Shown: positions 25,553 to 34,229, counted from the first letter of the stretch. The stretch: DNA of 64,000 nt from Streptomyces albipurpureus (GCF_023701525.1 NZ_JAMQAW010000024.1:56870-120869); one strand, 5' to 3'. Translations and numbers: made by a program. The notes: generated by a model from the letters alone, not told the origin.

Positions 25553-27505
25553 TCAAGGCGTCCAGGCGTGGTGCCCGCCATGCCCTGTGCCATGGTCGAA
25601 CTTCAGTGCTTCGGGAGGCATCACCACAAAGGGGCGCATCATCCCCATGTCCTCGTGCTCCAGTAGATGGCAGTGGTACATAAACCGTCCGTAGGCCCCG
25701 TCGAAGTGCCCCATCACCTTCACCAACTCCGCAGCGGTGACCCGGAACACGTCCTTCCAGCCCTGCTCGTTCGGGGGTACCGGGATCTCGCGGTTGGGAT
25801 CGACCGTCACCGGCCTACGGGTGCCACCGAGTGCGGGGTCAAAGCCCGTCACGTCGTACGCCTCTCGGGCCAGCACCTGGAAGTCGGCGAGATGGATGTG
25901 CATGGGATGGACCGGGAACCCCAGATTGAGGAAGGACCACTGCTCGTAGCTGCCCTCGCCGATGGTGAAGCCGAGCCCGTCGTTGAAGGTGCGTGAGGTG
26001 CGTCGATAGGTGCGCAGCCGACCGTCCGACCCCTGGACCTGGACGATGCCCGCGGTGGGCTTGTCGATCGCGGCGGCTTGCAGGCCCTTCAACTCCGCCA
26101 TCTCCCAGATCTCCGGATGCCCGCCGCCCCCGACCGTCGAAGGCGGGGTGAGCACGATCAGCCGATGGCCGTGGTCGACGTGGTCGTGGTCAAAGCGCCG
26201 GAAGGAACCGGAGACCACCGACGGCAGGGCGAACCGCTCGGGAGTGTCGCACTTGTCCACCCGAAACTCCATCACCTGCGGATAGGGGATCGAGTCCACC
26301 AGGTCCGGCTCTCCGAGCGGCTTGTTGCGTCCCTTGTTGATCAGACGGACCTTTCGACCCGCCAACTTCCGGAAGTCGATCAGCAGATCGAAGCGCTCGG
26401 CCGGAGCGGCGATCAAGGGCGCGCCATCGATGAAGTCCAGCGGCACCGGGCGGGGCAGCAGCCCGCCGTCACTGCCGATCTGGTGCATGACACCGGGGAC
26501 CGGGTTGTCATCCTCGTCGACGAGCACCAGGTTGTAGATGCGTGCGTTGGACGCGTTCACCAGCCGGAAGCGGTACCAGCCGGCGTCAACGTCCAGATGC
26601 GGCCAGATCACCCCGTTCACCGTGGAGTACGGGCCCACGAAGGGCAGGGTCACCGGCTTCCCGGTCTCCGGGTGCTTGGGTACCAGGATGGAGGTCTTGT
26701 GGAGCAACCGGCCATTGAGCCGACCGTCGGAGTCGGTGTCGAGATTGCGGTCGGCGAGGATCAGCGGCAACTCCCGCTCTCCCGAAGGCAGCCCCAGGGC
26801 GTCCTCCTCGTCATCCCTGACCAGATAGGTGCCGACCAGGCCCGCGTAGACGTTCCAGCGGGTGATGTTCATGGCGTGGTCGTGGTACCACCACTGCACG
26901 GCCTGGTGGTCATTGGGATACTCCGCGAGCTGGGCGTCGCCGAAGCCCACGGCGTTGTCCGCCCAACCGTCGTTGCCGCCACCCGTTTGGGCACCGTGGA
27001 GATGGGTCACCGACCAGGCGGGCAGCGCGGCGACGTCCTTGTTGGGCTCCACTCCCTCACGCCCCGGCCGGTTGTGGGGAAGGATGTCGTCCGGCCGTGC
27101 GCGTCCCACTTCGACGGCGGTCACCGGGTACTCACTGCCCCGGGGAATGCGGTTGGTCCAGGCGATCCGGATGCGCTGCCCGCGCCGCACCTCGACGGTC
27201 GGCCCGGGCACCGTGCCGTTGTAACCCCACATCAGGGTCGGCGGCAGTTGCGAGTGCATCCGCACCCAGGTCGGCCGCAGTGCGATCTCGATCTCGCGCC
27301 GCACATCGGGCTCGTCCGGTCGCAGCACCTGCGGAACCGGCATCTGGTCCAGATACGGCGTCAGCTCGCGGCTGCCCTCCGCCGTGGCCTGCTCGATGAC
27401 GGCCTCGGTGATGGTCGCGATGTGATCGGTGCTGTCAGGGCCCGCGTCGGCCAGGATGGCCCGCGCGGGCTGGTTCGGCTGTACGGTCTCGGTCACTTCG
27501 GTCAT
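25553..27505 (-). CDS. Multicopper oxidase (phenoxazinone synthase/CotA-like)
   Basis: A 650-residue oxidase with all four copper-binding blocks: VTHLHGAQ, QWWYHDHAMNITRWNVYAGL, PVHPMHIHLADFQVL and MYHCHLLEHEDMGMM (type 1 site with axial Met). No signal peptide is seen, as in phenoxazinone synthase PhsA, which it resembles in length and in the segment HSQLPPTLMWGYNGTVPGPT. The start is the ATG at 27505 with GGGGGAAC just upstream. A His/Gly-rich C-terminal tail (GTGHGGHHAWTP) may add metal binding. Possible roles are phenol coupling, copper tolerance or pigment formation. The substrate is not predictable. Confidence 0.9.
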   Translation of the reverse strand: MTEVTETVQPNQPARAILADAGPDSTDHIATITEAVIEQATAEGSRELTPYLDQMPVPQVLRPDEPDVRREIEIALRPTWVRMHSQLPPTLMWGYNGTVPGPTVEVRRGQRIRIAWTNRIPRGSEYPVTAVEVGRARPDDILPHNRPGREGVEPNKDVAALPAWSVTHLHGAQTGGGNDGWADNAVGFGDAQLAEYPNDHQAVQWWYHDHAMNITRWNVYAGLVGTYLVRDDEEDALGLPSGERELPLILADRNLDTDSDGRLNGRLLHKTSILVPKHPETGKPVTLPFVGPYSTVNGVIWPHLDVDAGWYRFRLVNASNARIYNLVLVDEDDNPVPGVMHQIGSDGGLLPRPVPLDFIDGAPLIAAPAERFDLLIDFRKLAGRKVRLINKGRNKPLGEPDLVDSIPYPQVMEFRVDKCDTPERFALPSVVSGSFRRFDHDHVDHGHRLIVLTPPSTVGGGGHPEIWEMAELKGLQAAAIDKPTAGIVQVQGSDGRLRTYRRTSRTFNDGLGFTIGEGSYEQWSFLNLGFPVHPMHIHLADFQVLAREAYDVTGFDPALGGTRRPVTVDPNREIPVPPNEQGWKDVFRVTAAELVKVMGHFDGAYGRFMYHCHLLEHEDMGMMRPFVVMPPEALKFDHGTGHGGHHAWTP

Positions 27506-27720
27506 ACGTTCCCCCGTAGTCCCGTGTGGCGGTCGTGCGGAGCCGTCTCCGCACCGGCCAAGACGGGGACCGGGCGAGCGGAGTTGCCTCCACCGGACAA
27601 TCTGCCTGAAACAACCCCCGAATGGCTCAGTGTGTAACGTACAAACCGGCCATCGCGGCATGCCGCCGCGGCGCGCCACAGTGGGGGCCGGTCGATGGGC
27701 GAAGAAGGGCAGGTTTTTTG

Positions 27721-28806
27721 ATGTCTCAGCAGGTGCTAGGTGTGATCGCGCCGGGCAAGAACGAGCCGGTACGGGTGGAGACGATCGTCGTTCCCGACCC
27801 TGGCCCCGGTGAGGCCGTGGTGAAGGTGCAGGCGTGCGGTGTCTGCCACACCGATCTGCACTACAAGCAGGGCGGGATCAACGATGACTTCCCGTTCCTC
27901 CTGGGCCATGAGGCCGCCGGCGTCGTCGAGGCGGTCGGCCCGGACGTCACCGATGTCGCCCCCGGGGACTTTGTCATCCTCAACTGGCGCGCCGTCTGCG
28001 GACGCTGTCGCTCCTGCCAGCGGGGCCGCCCCTGGTACTGCTTCGACACCCACAACGCCCGGCAGAAGATGACCCTGGTCGACGGCACCGAACTCTCCCC
28101 GGCGCTCGGCATCGGCGCTTTCGCCGAGAAGACCCTCGTCGCCGCCGGACAGTGCACCAAGGTCGACCCCGAGGTCGCCCCAGCCGTCGCCGGACTGCTC
28201 GGCTGCGGAGTCATGGCGGGCATCGGCGCCGCGATCAACACCGGCGAAGTCGGCCGCGGTGACTCCGTCGCCGTGATCGGCTGCGGTGGAGTGGGCGACG
28301 CGGCCATCGTGGGTGCCCGGCTCGCCGGTGCGGCCCGGATCATCGCCGTCGACATCGACGACCGGAAACTGGCGACGGCGCAGAAGATGGGCGCCACCCA
28401 CATCGTCAACTCCCGCAGCACCGACCCCGTCGAAGCCATCCGCGAACTGACCGGTGGCCACGGAGCGGATGTGGTCATCGAGGCCGTCGGCCGCCCCGAG
28501 ACCTACCAGCAGGCCTTCTACGCCCGTGACCTGGCCGGCACGGTCGTTCTCGTCGGCGTCCCCACCCCGGAGATGAAACTGGAGCTACCGCTGATCGATG
28601 TCTTCGGCCGCGGCGGTTCGCTGAAGTCGTCCTGGTACGGCGACTGCCTGCCGTCCCGGGACTTCCCCCTGCTGATCGACCTGCACCAGCAGGGCCGGAT
28701 CGACCTGGGCGCGTTCGTCACCGAGACCATCGGTCTCGGCGATGTGGAAGCCGCGTTCGCCCGGATGCACGAGGGTGACGTACTCCGTTCGGTGGTGCAG
28801 TTCTGA
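27721..28806 (+). CDS. S-(hydroxymethyl)mycothiol dehydrogenase
   Basis: A 361-residue zinc-dependent alcohol dehydrogenase. Catalytic zinc region CGVCHTDLHYKQGG, GHEAAGVVEAVG; structural zinc loop CGRCRSCQRGRPWYC (four Cys); Rossmann motif GCGGVGDAAIVGARLAGA. Overall similarity is to the actinobacterial mycothiol-dependent formaldehyde dehydrogenase/S-nitrosomycothiol reductase (MscR). It oxidises the spontaneous adduct of formaldehyde and mycothiol with NAD. The start ATG at 27721 follows GGGCAGG. The next gene begins on its stop codon, so the two act together. Confidence 0.9.
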   Translation: MSQQVLGVIAPGKNEPVRVETIVVPDPGPGEAVVKVQACGVCHTDLHYKQGGINDDFPFLLGHEAAGVVEAVGPDVTDVAPGDFVILNWRAVCGRCRSCQRGRPWYCFDTHNARQKMTLVDGTELSPALGIGAFAEKTLVAAGQCTKVDPEVAPAVAGLLGCGVMAGIGAAINTGEVGRGDSVAVIGCGGVGDAAIVGARLAGAARIIAVDIDDRKLATAQKMGATHIVNSRSTDPVEAIRELTGGHGADVVIEAVGRPETYQQAFYARDLAGTVVLVGVPTPEMKLELPLIDVFGRGGSLKSSWYGDCLPSRDFPLLIDLHQQGRIDLGAFVTETIGLGDVEAAFARMHEGDVLRSVVQF

Positions 28807-29444
28807 TGACCTCCGCGACCACCCGCATCGACCACCTCGTCACATCCGGCACCTTCTCCCTCGACGGCGGCACCTGGGACGTCGACAACAACGTGTGGAT
28901 CGTCGGCGATGACACCGAGGCCATCGTCATCGACGCGGCCCACGACAGCGCGGCGATCGAAGCCGCGCTCGGCGGCCGTACGCTGCGTGCGATCGTGTGC
29001 ACCCACGCCCACAACGACCACATCGACGCGGCCCCCGCACTCGCCGCGGCCACCGGCGCGCCCATTCTGCTGCACCCCGATGACCTGCCGCTGTGGAAGC
29101 AGACCCACCCCGACCGGGCCCCCGACCGCGAACTGGCGGATGGTCAGGTCATCGCCGTGGGTGATGTGGAACTGACCGTGCTGCACACCCCGGGCCATGC
29201 CCCCGGCGCGGTGTGTCTGTACGCCCCCGCACTGGAGACCGTCTTCACCGGAGACACCCTCTTCCACGGCGGCCCCGGAGCTACCGGGCGTTCCTTCTCC
29301 CACTTTCCGACGATCATCGACTCGATCCGCGAGCGACTGCTCACCCTGCCCCCGGGAACCGTGGTCCGCACCGGCCACGGCGACTCCACCACGGTGGGCG
29401 ATGAGTCCCCGCGGCTGGCGGAGTGGATCCAGCGGGGTCACTGA
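28806..29444 (+). CDS. Metallo-beta-lactamase-fold hydrolase, partner of mycothiol-dependent formaldehyde detoxification
   Basis: A 212-residue MBL-fold protein with the dinuclear metal motif THAHNDHIDAA (HxHxDH) near residue 60, then HTPGHAPGAVCLY, FTGDTLFHGGPGATGR and TGHGDSTTVG. It overlaps the preceding dehydrogenase by a single base (TGATG) and is therefore coupled to it. Homologues next to mycothiol formaldehyde dehydrogenase are thought to hydrolyse the S-formylmycothiol product. The end overlaps the convergent pseudouridine synthase gene by seven bases. Confidence 0.9.
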   Translation: MTSATTRIDHLVTSGTFSLDGGTWDVDNNVWIVGDDTEAIVIDAAHDSAAIEAALGGRTLRAIVCTHAHNDHIDAAPALAAATGAPILLHPDDLPLWKQTHPDRAPDRELADGQVIAVGDVELTVLHTPGHAPGAVCLYAPALETVFTGDTLFHGGPGATGRSFSHFPTIIDSIRERLLTLPPGTVVRTGHGDSTTVGDESPRLAEWIQRGH

Positions 29445-30376
29445 GAGGTCAGCGGGGCCTGCGAGAGCCGCAGCCGGCTCTCGAAGCGATACCGCTCATG
29501 GGTCAGTGGATCGGTGAACTCCAACACCCTCGCCAGCAACTGGAGGGGACGCGTGTACTCCTCGGGCCCCTGCTCCCGGACCACCGGATAGAGCGGATCG
29601 TTCAACAGGGGCAGCCCCAGGCCGTTCATATGCACCCGTAGCTGATGGGTGCGGCCGGTCACCGGCAACAACCGGTACCGGCCCACCCGCCCCCGGTGGG
29701 CGACCAGCTCGACCCGTGTCTCGCTGTTCGCCTCACCGGGCTCTTCACGGGCGGTGAGCACCCCGCGCTCCTTGACGATTCGACTGCGTACGGTCACCGG
29801 CAGCCGGAGGTCCGGGTCATACGCCGCCACGGCCTCGTACTCCTTGCGCACCCGTCGATCGCCGAACATCGTCTGATAGGCGCCCCGATCCTCGGGCCGT
29901 ACGACGAAGAGCACCAAACCGGCGGTCAGCCGATCCAGCCGATGCGCGGGCTGGAGCAGCGGCAACCCGAGATCCCGACGCAGCCGCGCCACCGCTGTCT
30001 CGGTGATGTGCCCACCTCGTGGAGTGGTGGCGAGGAAATGCGGTTTGTCGACGATCAGCAACCGCTCATCCCGATGAACGATCCCGATCTCTCCGGGAAC
30101 GCGCTCCTCAGGTGCGAAATCCCGGTAGAACCAGAGATACCGCCCCGGCGTGTAGGGCTCCACCGCCCCGACCGGTCCCTCGACGCCGACAACGCGCCCC
30201 TGGTCAAAGAATGCCCGCACTCGCTCGCGCCCGATGGCGCCGCCGTACCGAGCGGCCAGATGGTCATAGACGGTCGCCCACGCCCCGTCCGGATCAGCGG
30301 GCAGCCGAACCCGCACGGGGTCGATGCCCTCACGCTGGGGGAGCGGGGCGGGTGGGGGTGGTTTTCGCCGTCTCAC
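29438..30376 (-). CDS. RluA-family pseudouridine synthase
   Basis: A 312-residue protein beginning GTG-AGA-CGG. The RluA catalytic motif is PAHRLDRLTAGLVLFV (Asp in HRLDR) near residue 145, with GRTHQLRVHMNGLGLPLLNDPLYP near residue 245. A preceding segment (IVHRDERLLIVDKPHFLATTP) is family-typical. It isomerises uridine in rRNA or tRNA; the target base is not predictable. It is the last chromosomal gene before the integrated elements and is convergent with the MBL-fold gene. Confidence 0.9.
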   Translation of the reverse strand: MRRRKPPPPAPLPQREGIDPVRVRLPADPDGAWATVYDHLAARYGGAIGRERVRAFFDQGRVVGVEGPVGAVEPYTPGRYLWFYRDFAPEERVPGEIGIVHRDERLLIVDKPHFLATTPRGGHITETAVARLRRDLGLPLLQPAHRLDRLTAGLVLFVVRPEDRGAYQTMFGDRRVRKEYEAVAAYDPDLRLPVTVRSRIVKERGVLTAREEPGEANSETRVELVAHRGRVGRYRLLPVTGRTHQLRVHMNGLGLPLLNDPLYPVVREQGPEEYTRPLQLLARVLEFTDPLTHERYRFESRLRLSQAPLTSQ

Positions 30377-30476
30377 CCTGTGACTGTAGGCCGCCTGCTG
30401 CGACCCACGGGCCTTCGCCGACTATCCCGGCCGATGGCCGATGGGCTGGCCCGCCTGTGGCCGTCTCTCAACAGAA

Positions 30477-30515
30477 CGGCTCGTGTATCGAAGAGAACCT
30501 CGATGACACGAGCCG
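30477..30515 (-). terminator. Displaced native terminator of the tRNA-Leu gene
   Basis: CGGCTCGTGT and its exact complement enclose a 19-base loop that has inner TCGA pairing. On the minus strand it follows the displaced tRNA 3' end at 30529 by 13 bases and is followed by TTCTGTT. Before integration it would have ended tRNA-Leu transcription. Inference from position. Confidence 0.55.
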
Positions 30516-30528
30516 ACGGTGAAGCAGA

Positions 30529-30550
30529 GTGTCCGAGGGGGGACTTGAAC
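30529..30550. repeat. att site A: left chromosome/element 1 junction
   Basis: 22 bp identical to the 3' end of the tRNA-Leu gene at 48357-48378 (GTGTCCGAGG, run of G, ACTTGAAC). To the right it continues TCTCC-N-CTCGGGCACC, which is also found right of site B but not in the tRNA, so this is element sequence. Confidence 0.9.
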
Positions 30551-30669
30551 TCTCCTCTCGGGCACCGGCCCACAGAGTCTCTGACCTGGGGAAACACCCT
30601 CCGTCAAGCCGGATTTCGCCGGGCGCTTCTCCCTTTCTTTCCTGCTGTTTCCTGCGGTTTCGGGCCTCT

Positions 30670-30699
30670 GTTGGTCATCCGTTGGTCATGCGTGACCAA
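30670..30699. repeat. Arm-type GTTGGTCA repeats at the left end of element 1
   Basis: GTTGGTCA at 30670-30677 and 30681-30688 in direct orientation, 11 bp apart, plus TGACCAA inverted at 30693-30699. The same octamer lies near the left end of element 2 and beside both integrase stops. Likely integrase arm-binding sites. Confidence 0.6.
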
Positions 30700-30820
30700 G
30701 CCGACCCTGCCCGTCGATCGGGCCCTTCTCGGACGCGCCGGGACCGTTCCGGTCCGTCGAGCCGGACGCCCCACCCGCACAGCCACGGGGCAGCGCGCGG
30801 ACGGGGCGTCGTGGATCTCG

Positions 30821-31162
30821 CTAGACGTGCTGGGGCGCGTTCAGGGAACGCAGCTCGGTCAGTCGCCGTTGGTACAGCGGCCCGGCCACATGGGCGGCGC
30901 GTGCCTCGCTGGGGGCGGACTGCTCGATCAGGTGATGGGCCACGGCCTTGAGGTGTGCCGACCACGCGAGCACGTGCTGTTGCGCGGTACGCCCGCACTC
31001 CTGCGGCTCCCCGGGCAGACACAGCGGAAGCGTGGGACCGACCTTGTTCGCGGCGTGCCGGATGTACCCGGCGACGACCGCCCACTCCTCGTCGCTCCGC
31101 TGGACGGCGTCGGGGGAGGCTTCCGTCCCCCACCTGCCGAAGTCGTCTCCGTGGTCGTCCAT
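30821..31162 (-). CDS. Hypothetical protein downstream of the radical SAM gene
   Basis: A 113-residue protein starting at the ATG at 31162 (MDDHGDDFGRWGTEA). Predicted helical; it has WAVVAGYIRHAANKVGPTLPLCLPGEPQECGRTAQQHVLAWSAHL with two conserved-looking Cys residues. It follows the radical SAM gene by 26 bp on the same strand and is probably the last gene of that operon. Not recognised as a named family. Confidence 0.6.
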   Translation of the reverse strand: MDDHGDDFGRWGTEASPDAVQRSDEEWAVVAGYIRHAANKVGPTLPLCLPGEPQECGRTAQQHVLAWSAHLKAVAHHLIEQSAPSEARAAHVAGPLYQRRLTELRSLNAPQHV

Positions 31163-31188
31163 CTGCGCACCCCAGGGTTCTCGGAGGG

Positions 31189-32097
31189 TCAAGCGGGTGC
31201 GCCGATCGTAGCGGCTTCGGCTCCCGTGTCCGCCTCCCTCGGATCGCAGTGCCCGACCGAGGGAACACAGGGCTGGCACGGTCCGCACATCGGGAGGAAC
31301 TGCGGGGGCGTGCAGGACTGCGCCCCCTCCCCGTGCACGGCCGTGATGTCGGCGGTCACCCGGGCCATCTGCGGGCCGCCCCAGATGTCGGCGAGCGACG
31401 TATCCCGCACGTTGCCGATGGTGAGGAACCGTCCCAGGACGCAGGGCCAGACGTCGCCGGTCGGGCCGATGGCGCACTTCTCGTGGGCGCAGTGTCCGCA
31501 CAGGTCGGCGATGGTCGGTGCGGCTCCTCGGCTGGCCCGTCCGAACGCGCGGGTCCGGTCGCCGCCGATCTCTTCGACTCCGAGTGCCGCCAGATCCCGC
31601 GCGGCCTCCTGGACGCGCTGGCCCGGGTTCACGGCGACGACTCCGCCCCTCAGCGGGATGCCCCGCTCAAGCGCCTTGGCGACGTTCGCACGGGTGCGCC
31701 TGTGAGACCCCTTGAGCCGGGTCACCGTGTCGTGGTCCTCCGCGCTGTCGGAGTAGTACGACGTTGCCAGCTTGACGCCGCACTCCGTGAAGGTCTCCCA
31801 CAGCTCCTCCCGGATGTGGGTCAGGTTCGAGAACACCTCGACCCCCAGCCCCGCCCCGTGTGCGTGCTCGATCAACTCACGGAGATGCGGGTACAGCGTC
31901 GGTTCCCCACCAATGAACTGAACGTCCCGTGCTCCGATGGCCGAGAGCTGATCGATCGTGTTCTTCCAGTCCGGCACGGTCATCGTGCCGTGCGTCCCCT
32001 TGGGGGACGAATCGGCGTAGCAGTGATCACAGAACTCGTTGCAGAGTCCCGTCACCTCTAACCACGCGAACTTCAGCAGGTTCTGAGCAGCGCTCAT
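31189..32097 (-). CDS. Radical SAM/SPASM-domain enzyme
   Basis: A 302-residue enzyme. The radical SAM cluster motif is CNEFCDHCY at residues 19-27 (C-x3-C-x2-C), followed by FIGGEPTLYPHL near residue 61. The C-terminal extension holds two Cys clusters: LCGHCAHEKCAIGPTGDVWPC (SPASM-like, near residue 198) and MCGPCQPCVPSVGHCDP (near residue 268), enough for auxiliary FeS clusters. Such enzymes commonly modify ribosomal peptides or act in cofactor synthesis. It follows a 57-residue hydrophobic peptide gene by 54 bp in an operon divergent from an XRE-TPR regulator. The substrate is not known; the peptide is a candidate. Confidence 0.85.
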   Translation of the reverse strand: MSAAQNLLKFAWLEVTGLCNEFCDHCYADSSPKGTHGTMTVPDWKNTIDQLSAIGARDVQFIGGEPTLYPHLRELIEHAHGAGLGVEVFSNLTHIREELWETFTECGVKLATSYYSDSAEDHDTVTRLKGSHRRTRANVAKALERGIPLRGGVVAVNPGQRVQEAARDLAALGVEEIGGDRTRAFGRASRGAAPTIADLCGHCAHEKCAIGPTGDVWPCVLGRFLTIGNVRDTSLADIWGGPQMARVTADITAVHGEGAQSCTPPQFLPMCGPCQPCVPSVGHCDPREADTGAEAATIGAPA

Positions 32098-32151
32098 GGG
32101 GAGACTCCTTATGGTTTGGGATGGTGCTTTCTGCTGTGCGGGGAGCGAGTG

Positions 32152-32325
32152 TCAGAGGTTGTCCGTGATGGCGAGCGCCACGGTGGCGCAGCGAAGGACG
32201 ACCACGCCGAACGCGAACGTCGGCCACGCGGCGCGGCCAAGGAAGCGCTTGACGACCGCCCATGTCCCCCGGGCGGAACTCCGTGCGGTTTCGGGTCGCC
32301 GCTCGGCGACCGGTGACCGGATCAC
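32152..32325 (-). CDS. Small hydrophobic peptide, candidate partner of the radical SAM enzyme
   Basis: A 57-residue frame with a GTG start at 32325 that overlaps the TGA of the upstream gene (GTGA) and has AGGAG seven bases upstream. The first 28 residues are basic and polar; residues 32-53 form a hydrophobic segment (AWPTFAFGVVVLRCATVALA) and the end is ITDNL. It contains one Cys. It sits directly before the radical SAM gene, so it may be a membrane helper or a precursor peptide. No known precursor motif was recognised. Confidence 0.6.
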   Translation of the reverse strand: MIRSPVAERRPETARSSARGTWAVVKRFLGRAAWPTFAFGVVVLRCATVALAITDNL

Positions 32326-32582
32326 GGCTTGCTCCTGCGGTTCCTCTGGTTAGCCGCCGCGAGCCTGCTCCGCCGACCGTTCGCGGTCCGCTCCGCCAGG
32401 GGCACGTAGTCCGGGCACCGCTCTGATCCACACCGGCACTTCGGCCACCGCAGGGCATCCCCCGGAACGAGGTCTGCTCCCTCCGGGTCGGGGTCGGCTT
32501 TCTGCACCAGGAGCACCCCGGCCACTCCGCGCGCTCCGGAGAGACGGGACACGATTCGTCGGGCCTCAGTGCTGGGCTTCAT
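32322..32582 (-). CDS. Small Cys-motif protein, first gene of the radical SAM operon
   Basis: An 86-residue protein from the ATG at 32582 (MKPSTEARRIVSRLSG). It has a compact CRCGSERCPDYVPLAERT motif in the middle, which may bind zinc, and a strongly basic tail (RRSRLAAANQRNRRSKP). Its stop overlaps the next small gene, giving translational coupling. An in-frame ATG at 32693 would overlap the divergent regulator start, so it was not chosen. Family not recognised. Confidence 0.55.
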   Translation of the reverse strand: MKPSTEARRIVSRLSGARGVAGVLLVQKADPDPEGADLVPGDALRWPKCRCGSERCPDYVPLAERTANGRRSRLAAANQRNRRSKP

Positions 32583-32618
32583 ACCGTTCAGCGTCGGCCT
32601 GCGGAGGACCGGCATCCA

Positions 32619-32649
32619 TTGGCCCGGCATGGGCCCCCGTATGGGCCAA
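32619..32649. promoter_or_regulatory. Inverted repeat TTGGCCC-N17-GGGCCAA in the divergent promoter of element 1
   Basis: Seven-base perfect arms, with an additional GGGCC between them and TAGGCCAC just after. It lies between the radical SAM operon (start 32582) and the XRE-TPR gene (start 32671), a natural operator position for the regulator. Confidence 0.45.
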
Positions 32650-32670
32650 GTTGTAGGCCACACTGGGTCG

Positions 32671-33882
32671 ATGACCACCGTGATCGGGGCCAATATCAGG
32701 CGTCTACGGAAACAGCGCCGATGGACTCAGGCACGCTTAGCGTGGGAGCTGTGCCGTGCGGCGGGGGTCCAGGGCGAGCCAGTCAGTGCCCAAGAGATCA
32801 GTAGGTGGGAAGCCGGTCGGCGCACTCCGCGCGACTGGCTTCCGTTCCTCGCTGCTGTACTGGGGGTTTCCGAAGACGTGCTCACAGGCCCTCCCGTGCC
32901 CCCGGAACCGGCGATGCCGACGCTGGCCGACTACCTGCCCGAAGGGGACCCACTGGCTCCGCTCAGCGCCAGGAGCGGGCGCCGTATCGGCGAAGGGGTC
33001 GTGCTCGACCTGCACCAAAGGGTTCACGGGCTCCGCCTTGCCGACGATGTCGTCTACGGACTGGATCTCATCGGGCGGGCGATGCGGGACCTGCGCGCCG
33101 CCATCACCCTCTACCGGGAAGCCCGATACGCCGAGGGCACAGGCCGCCACCTCTTGAGTCTGATCGGCGAGTTCGCGCAGATCGCCGGATGGATCGCCAG
33201 CGACGCCGGGCAGCACGCCGACGCGGAGCGCATCTACCGGCTGGGGCTGAGCGCGGCTCAGCAAGCCGAGGACCACACCTTGGCCGGGAACCTTGCCGGT
33301 TCACTGGCCTACCAGCTCAGCAACACCGGCCGCGAAGCGGAAGGACTGGTCCTCGCTCGCGCGGCCCTGGCCGAGGCCGGGCCGGACGCACCCCCGAAAG
33401 CCCGCGCGCTGTACCTCGACCGCGTCGCCTGGGCACACACGAAAGCCGGAGGAACTGACAGCGCGCAGCACGCCATGCGAGCCCTCGGAGAAGCCGGGGA
33501 AGCGCTGGCCGAGGACAGCGAGGGAACCGAGTCCCCGACCTGGCTGTACTGGGTGGACGCTGGCGAACTCAAGGTCATGGAATCCCGGGTCTACACAGAA
33601 CTGCACCGGCCGCTCCGGGCCGTGCCACTCCTGCGGGATGTGCTCAGCCGGTACGACGCGACCCACACACGGGAACTCGCGCTGTACCTGTCGTGGCTCG
33701 CCGTGGCCTACGCCGACGCCAACGAACCAGAGGAGGCGGCGGCGACCGCCGAACGGGTCATCAGCCTGTCGGCGGACGTGGCCAGCGAGCGGACAGCGGA
33801 ACGGGGACGGGTCGTGCTGGCCCGACTTGCCGAGTACGCACACGTGCCCGATGTACGAGCGATACTCGACAGCGTGGCGTGA
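32671..33882 (+). CDS. XRE-family regulator with C-terminal TPR-like helical repeats
   Basis: A 403-residue protein starting at the ATG at 32671 (MTTVIGANIRRLRKQRRWTQARLA). The helix-turn-helix is at residues about 6-68 (VSAQEISRWEAGRRTPRDWLPFLAAVLGV). From residue about 120 to the end there are repeated helical hairpins with Ala/Leu/Tyr spacing typical of TPR (for example GQHADAERIYRLGLSAAQQAEDHTLAGNLAGSLAYQLSNTG). This architecture is shared by peptide-sensing Rgg/PlcR-type and by many streptomycete regulators. Divergent from the radical SAM operon, which it probably controls. Confidence 0.85.
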   Translation: MTTVIGANIRRLRKQRRWTQARLAWELCRAAGVQGEPVSAQEISRWEAGRRTPRDWLPFLAAVLGVSEDVLTGPPVPPEPAMPTLADYLPEGDPLAPLSARSGRRIGEGVVLDLHQRVHGLRLADDVVYGLDLIGRAMRDLRAAITLYREARYAEGTGRHLLSLIGEFAQIAGWIASDAGQHADAERIYRLGLSAAQQAEDHTLAGNLAGSLAYQLSNTGREAEGLVLARAALAEAGPDAPPKARALYLDRVAWAHTKAGGTDSAQHAMRALGEAGEALAEDSEGTESPTWLYWVDAGELKVMESRVYTELHRPLRAVPLLRDVLSRYDATHTRELALYLSWLAVAYADANEPEEAAATAERVISLSADVASERTAERGRVVLARLAEYAHVPDVRAILDSVA

Positions 33883-34179
33883 GCAGGGGAACCACGACGC
33901 CTTCGCCGGACCGATGACGCTTGCCCGCAGCGCTGGGGTTGAGCGCCCCAATGAGGCTCACGGGCCCGAACTGAACTCTCGCTCCATGCGACTGGCGACG
34001 GCCCGCCCGTGCCCTCCGCGCCTCTGTGCCGACACGGAGAATGCCGAGACCCCTGGACGGGATACCCAGGGGCGGTGATGTGGCCGGTGAGTCCGGCCGC
34101 GCTGGTCGTGTACGTCATCGCCCCGCCCGGTACGTGAACCACATAACGTACCGATGGCACGCCGCCGGGAACGACAAAC

Positions 34180-34194
34180 GGCCCCGACGGGGCC
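34180..34194. terminator. Short GC hairpin between convergent regulator and serine recombinase
   Basis: GGCCCCGACGGGGCC forms a 6-bp stem with a 3-base loop, preceded by AAAC. It lies between two convergent genes. Confidence 0.5.
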
Positions 34195-34229
34195 TGTCCG
34201 TGATGCCGCCAAGGGGCTGTGCGCCTGTC

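Noticed and set aside
26078..27637. Plus-strand frame of 519 codons
   Set aside because: Antisense to the multicopper oxidase, whose four copper motifs are complete.
29645..31705. Plus-strand frame of 686 codons across the att site
   Set aside because: Antisense to the pseudouridine synthase and the radical SAM operon; no domain, and it spans two unrelated regions.
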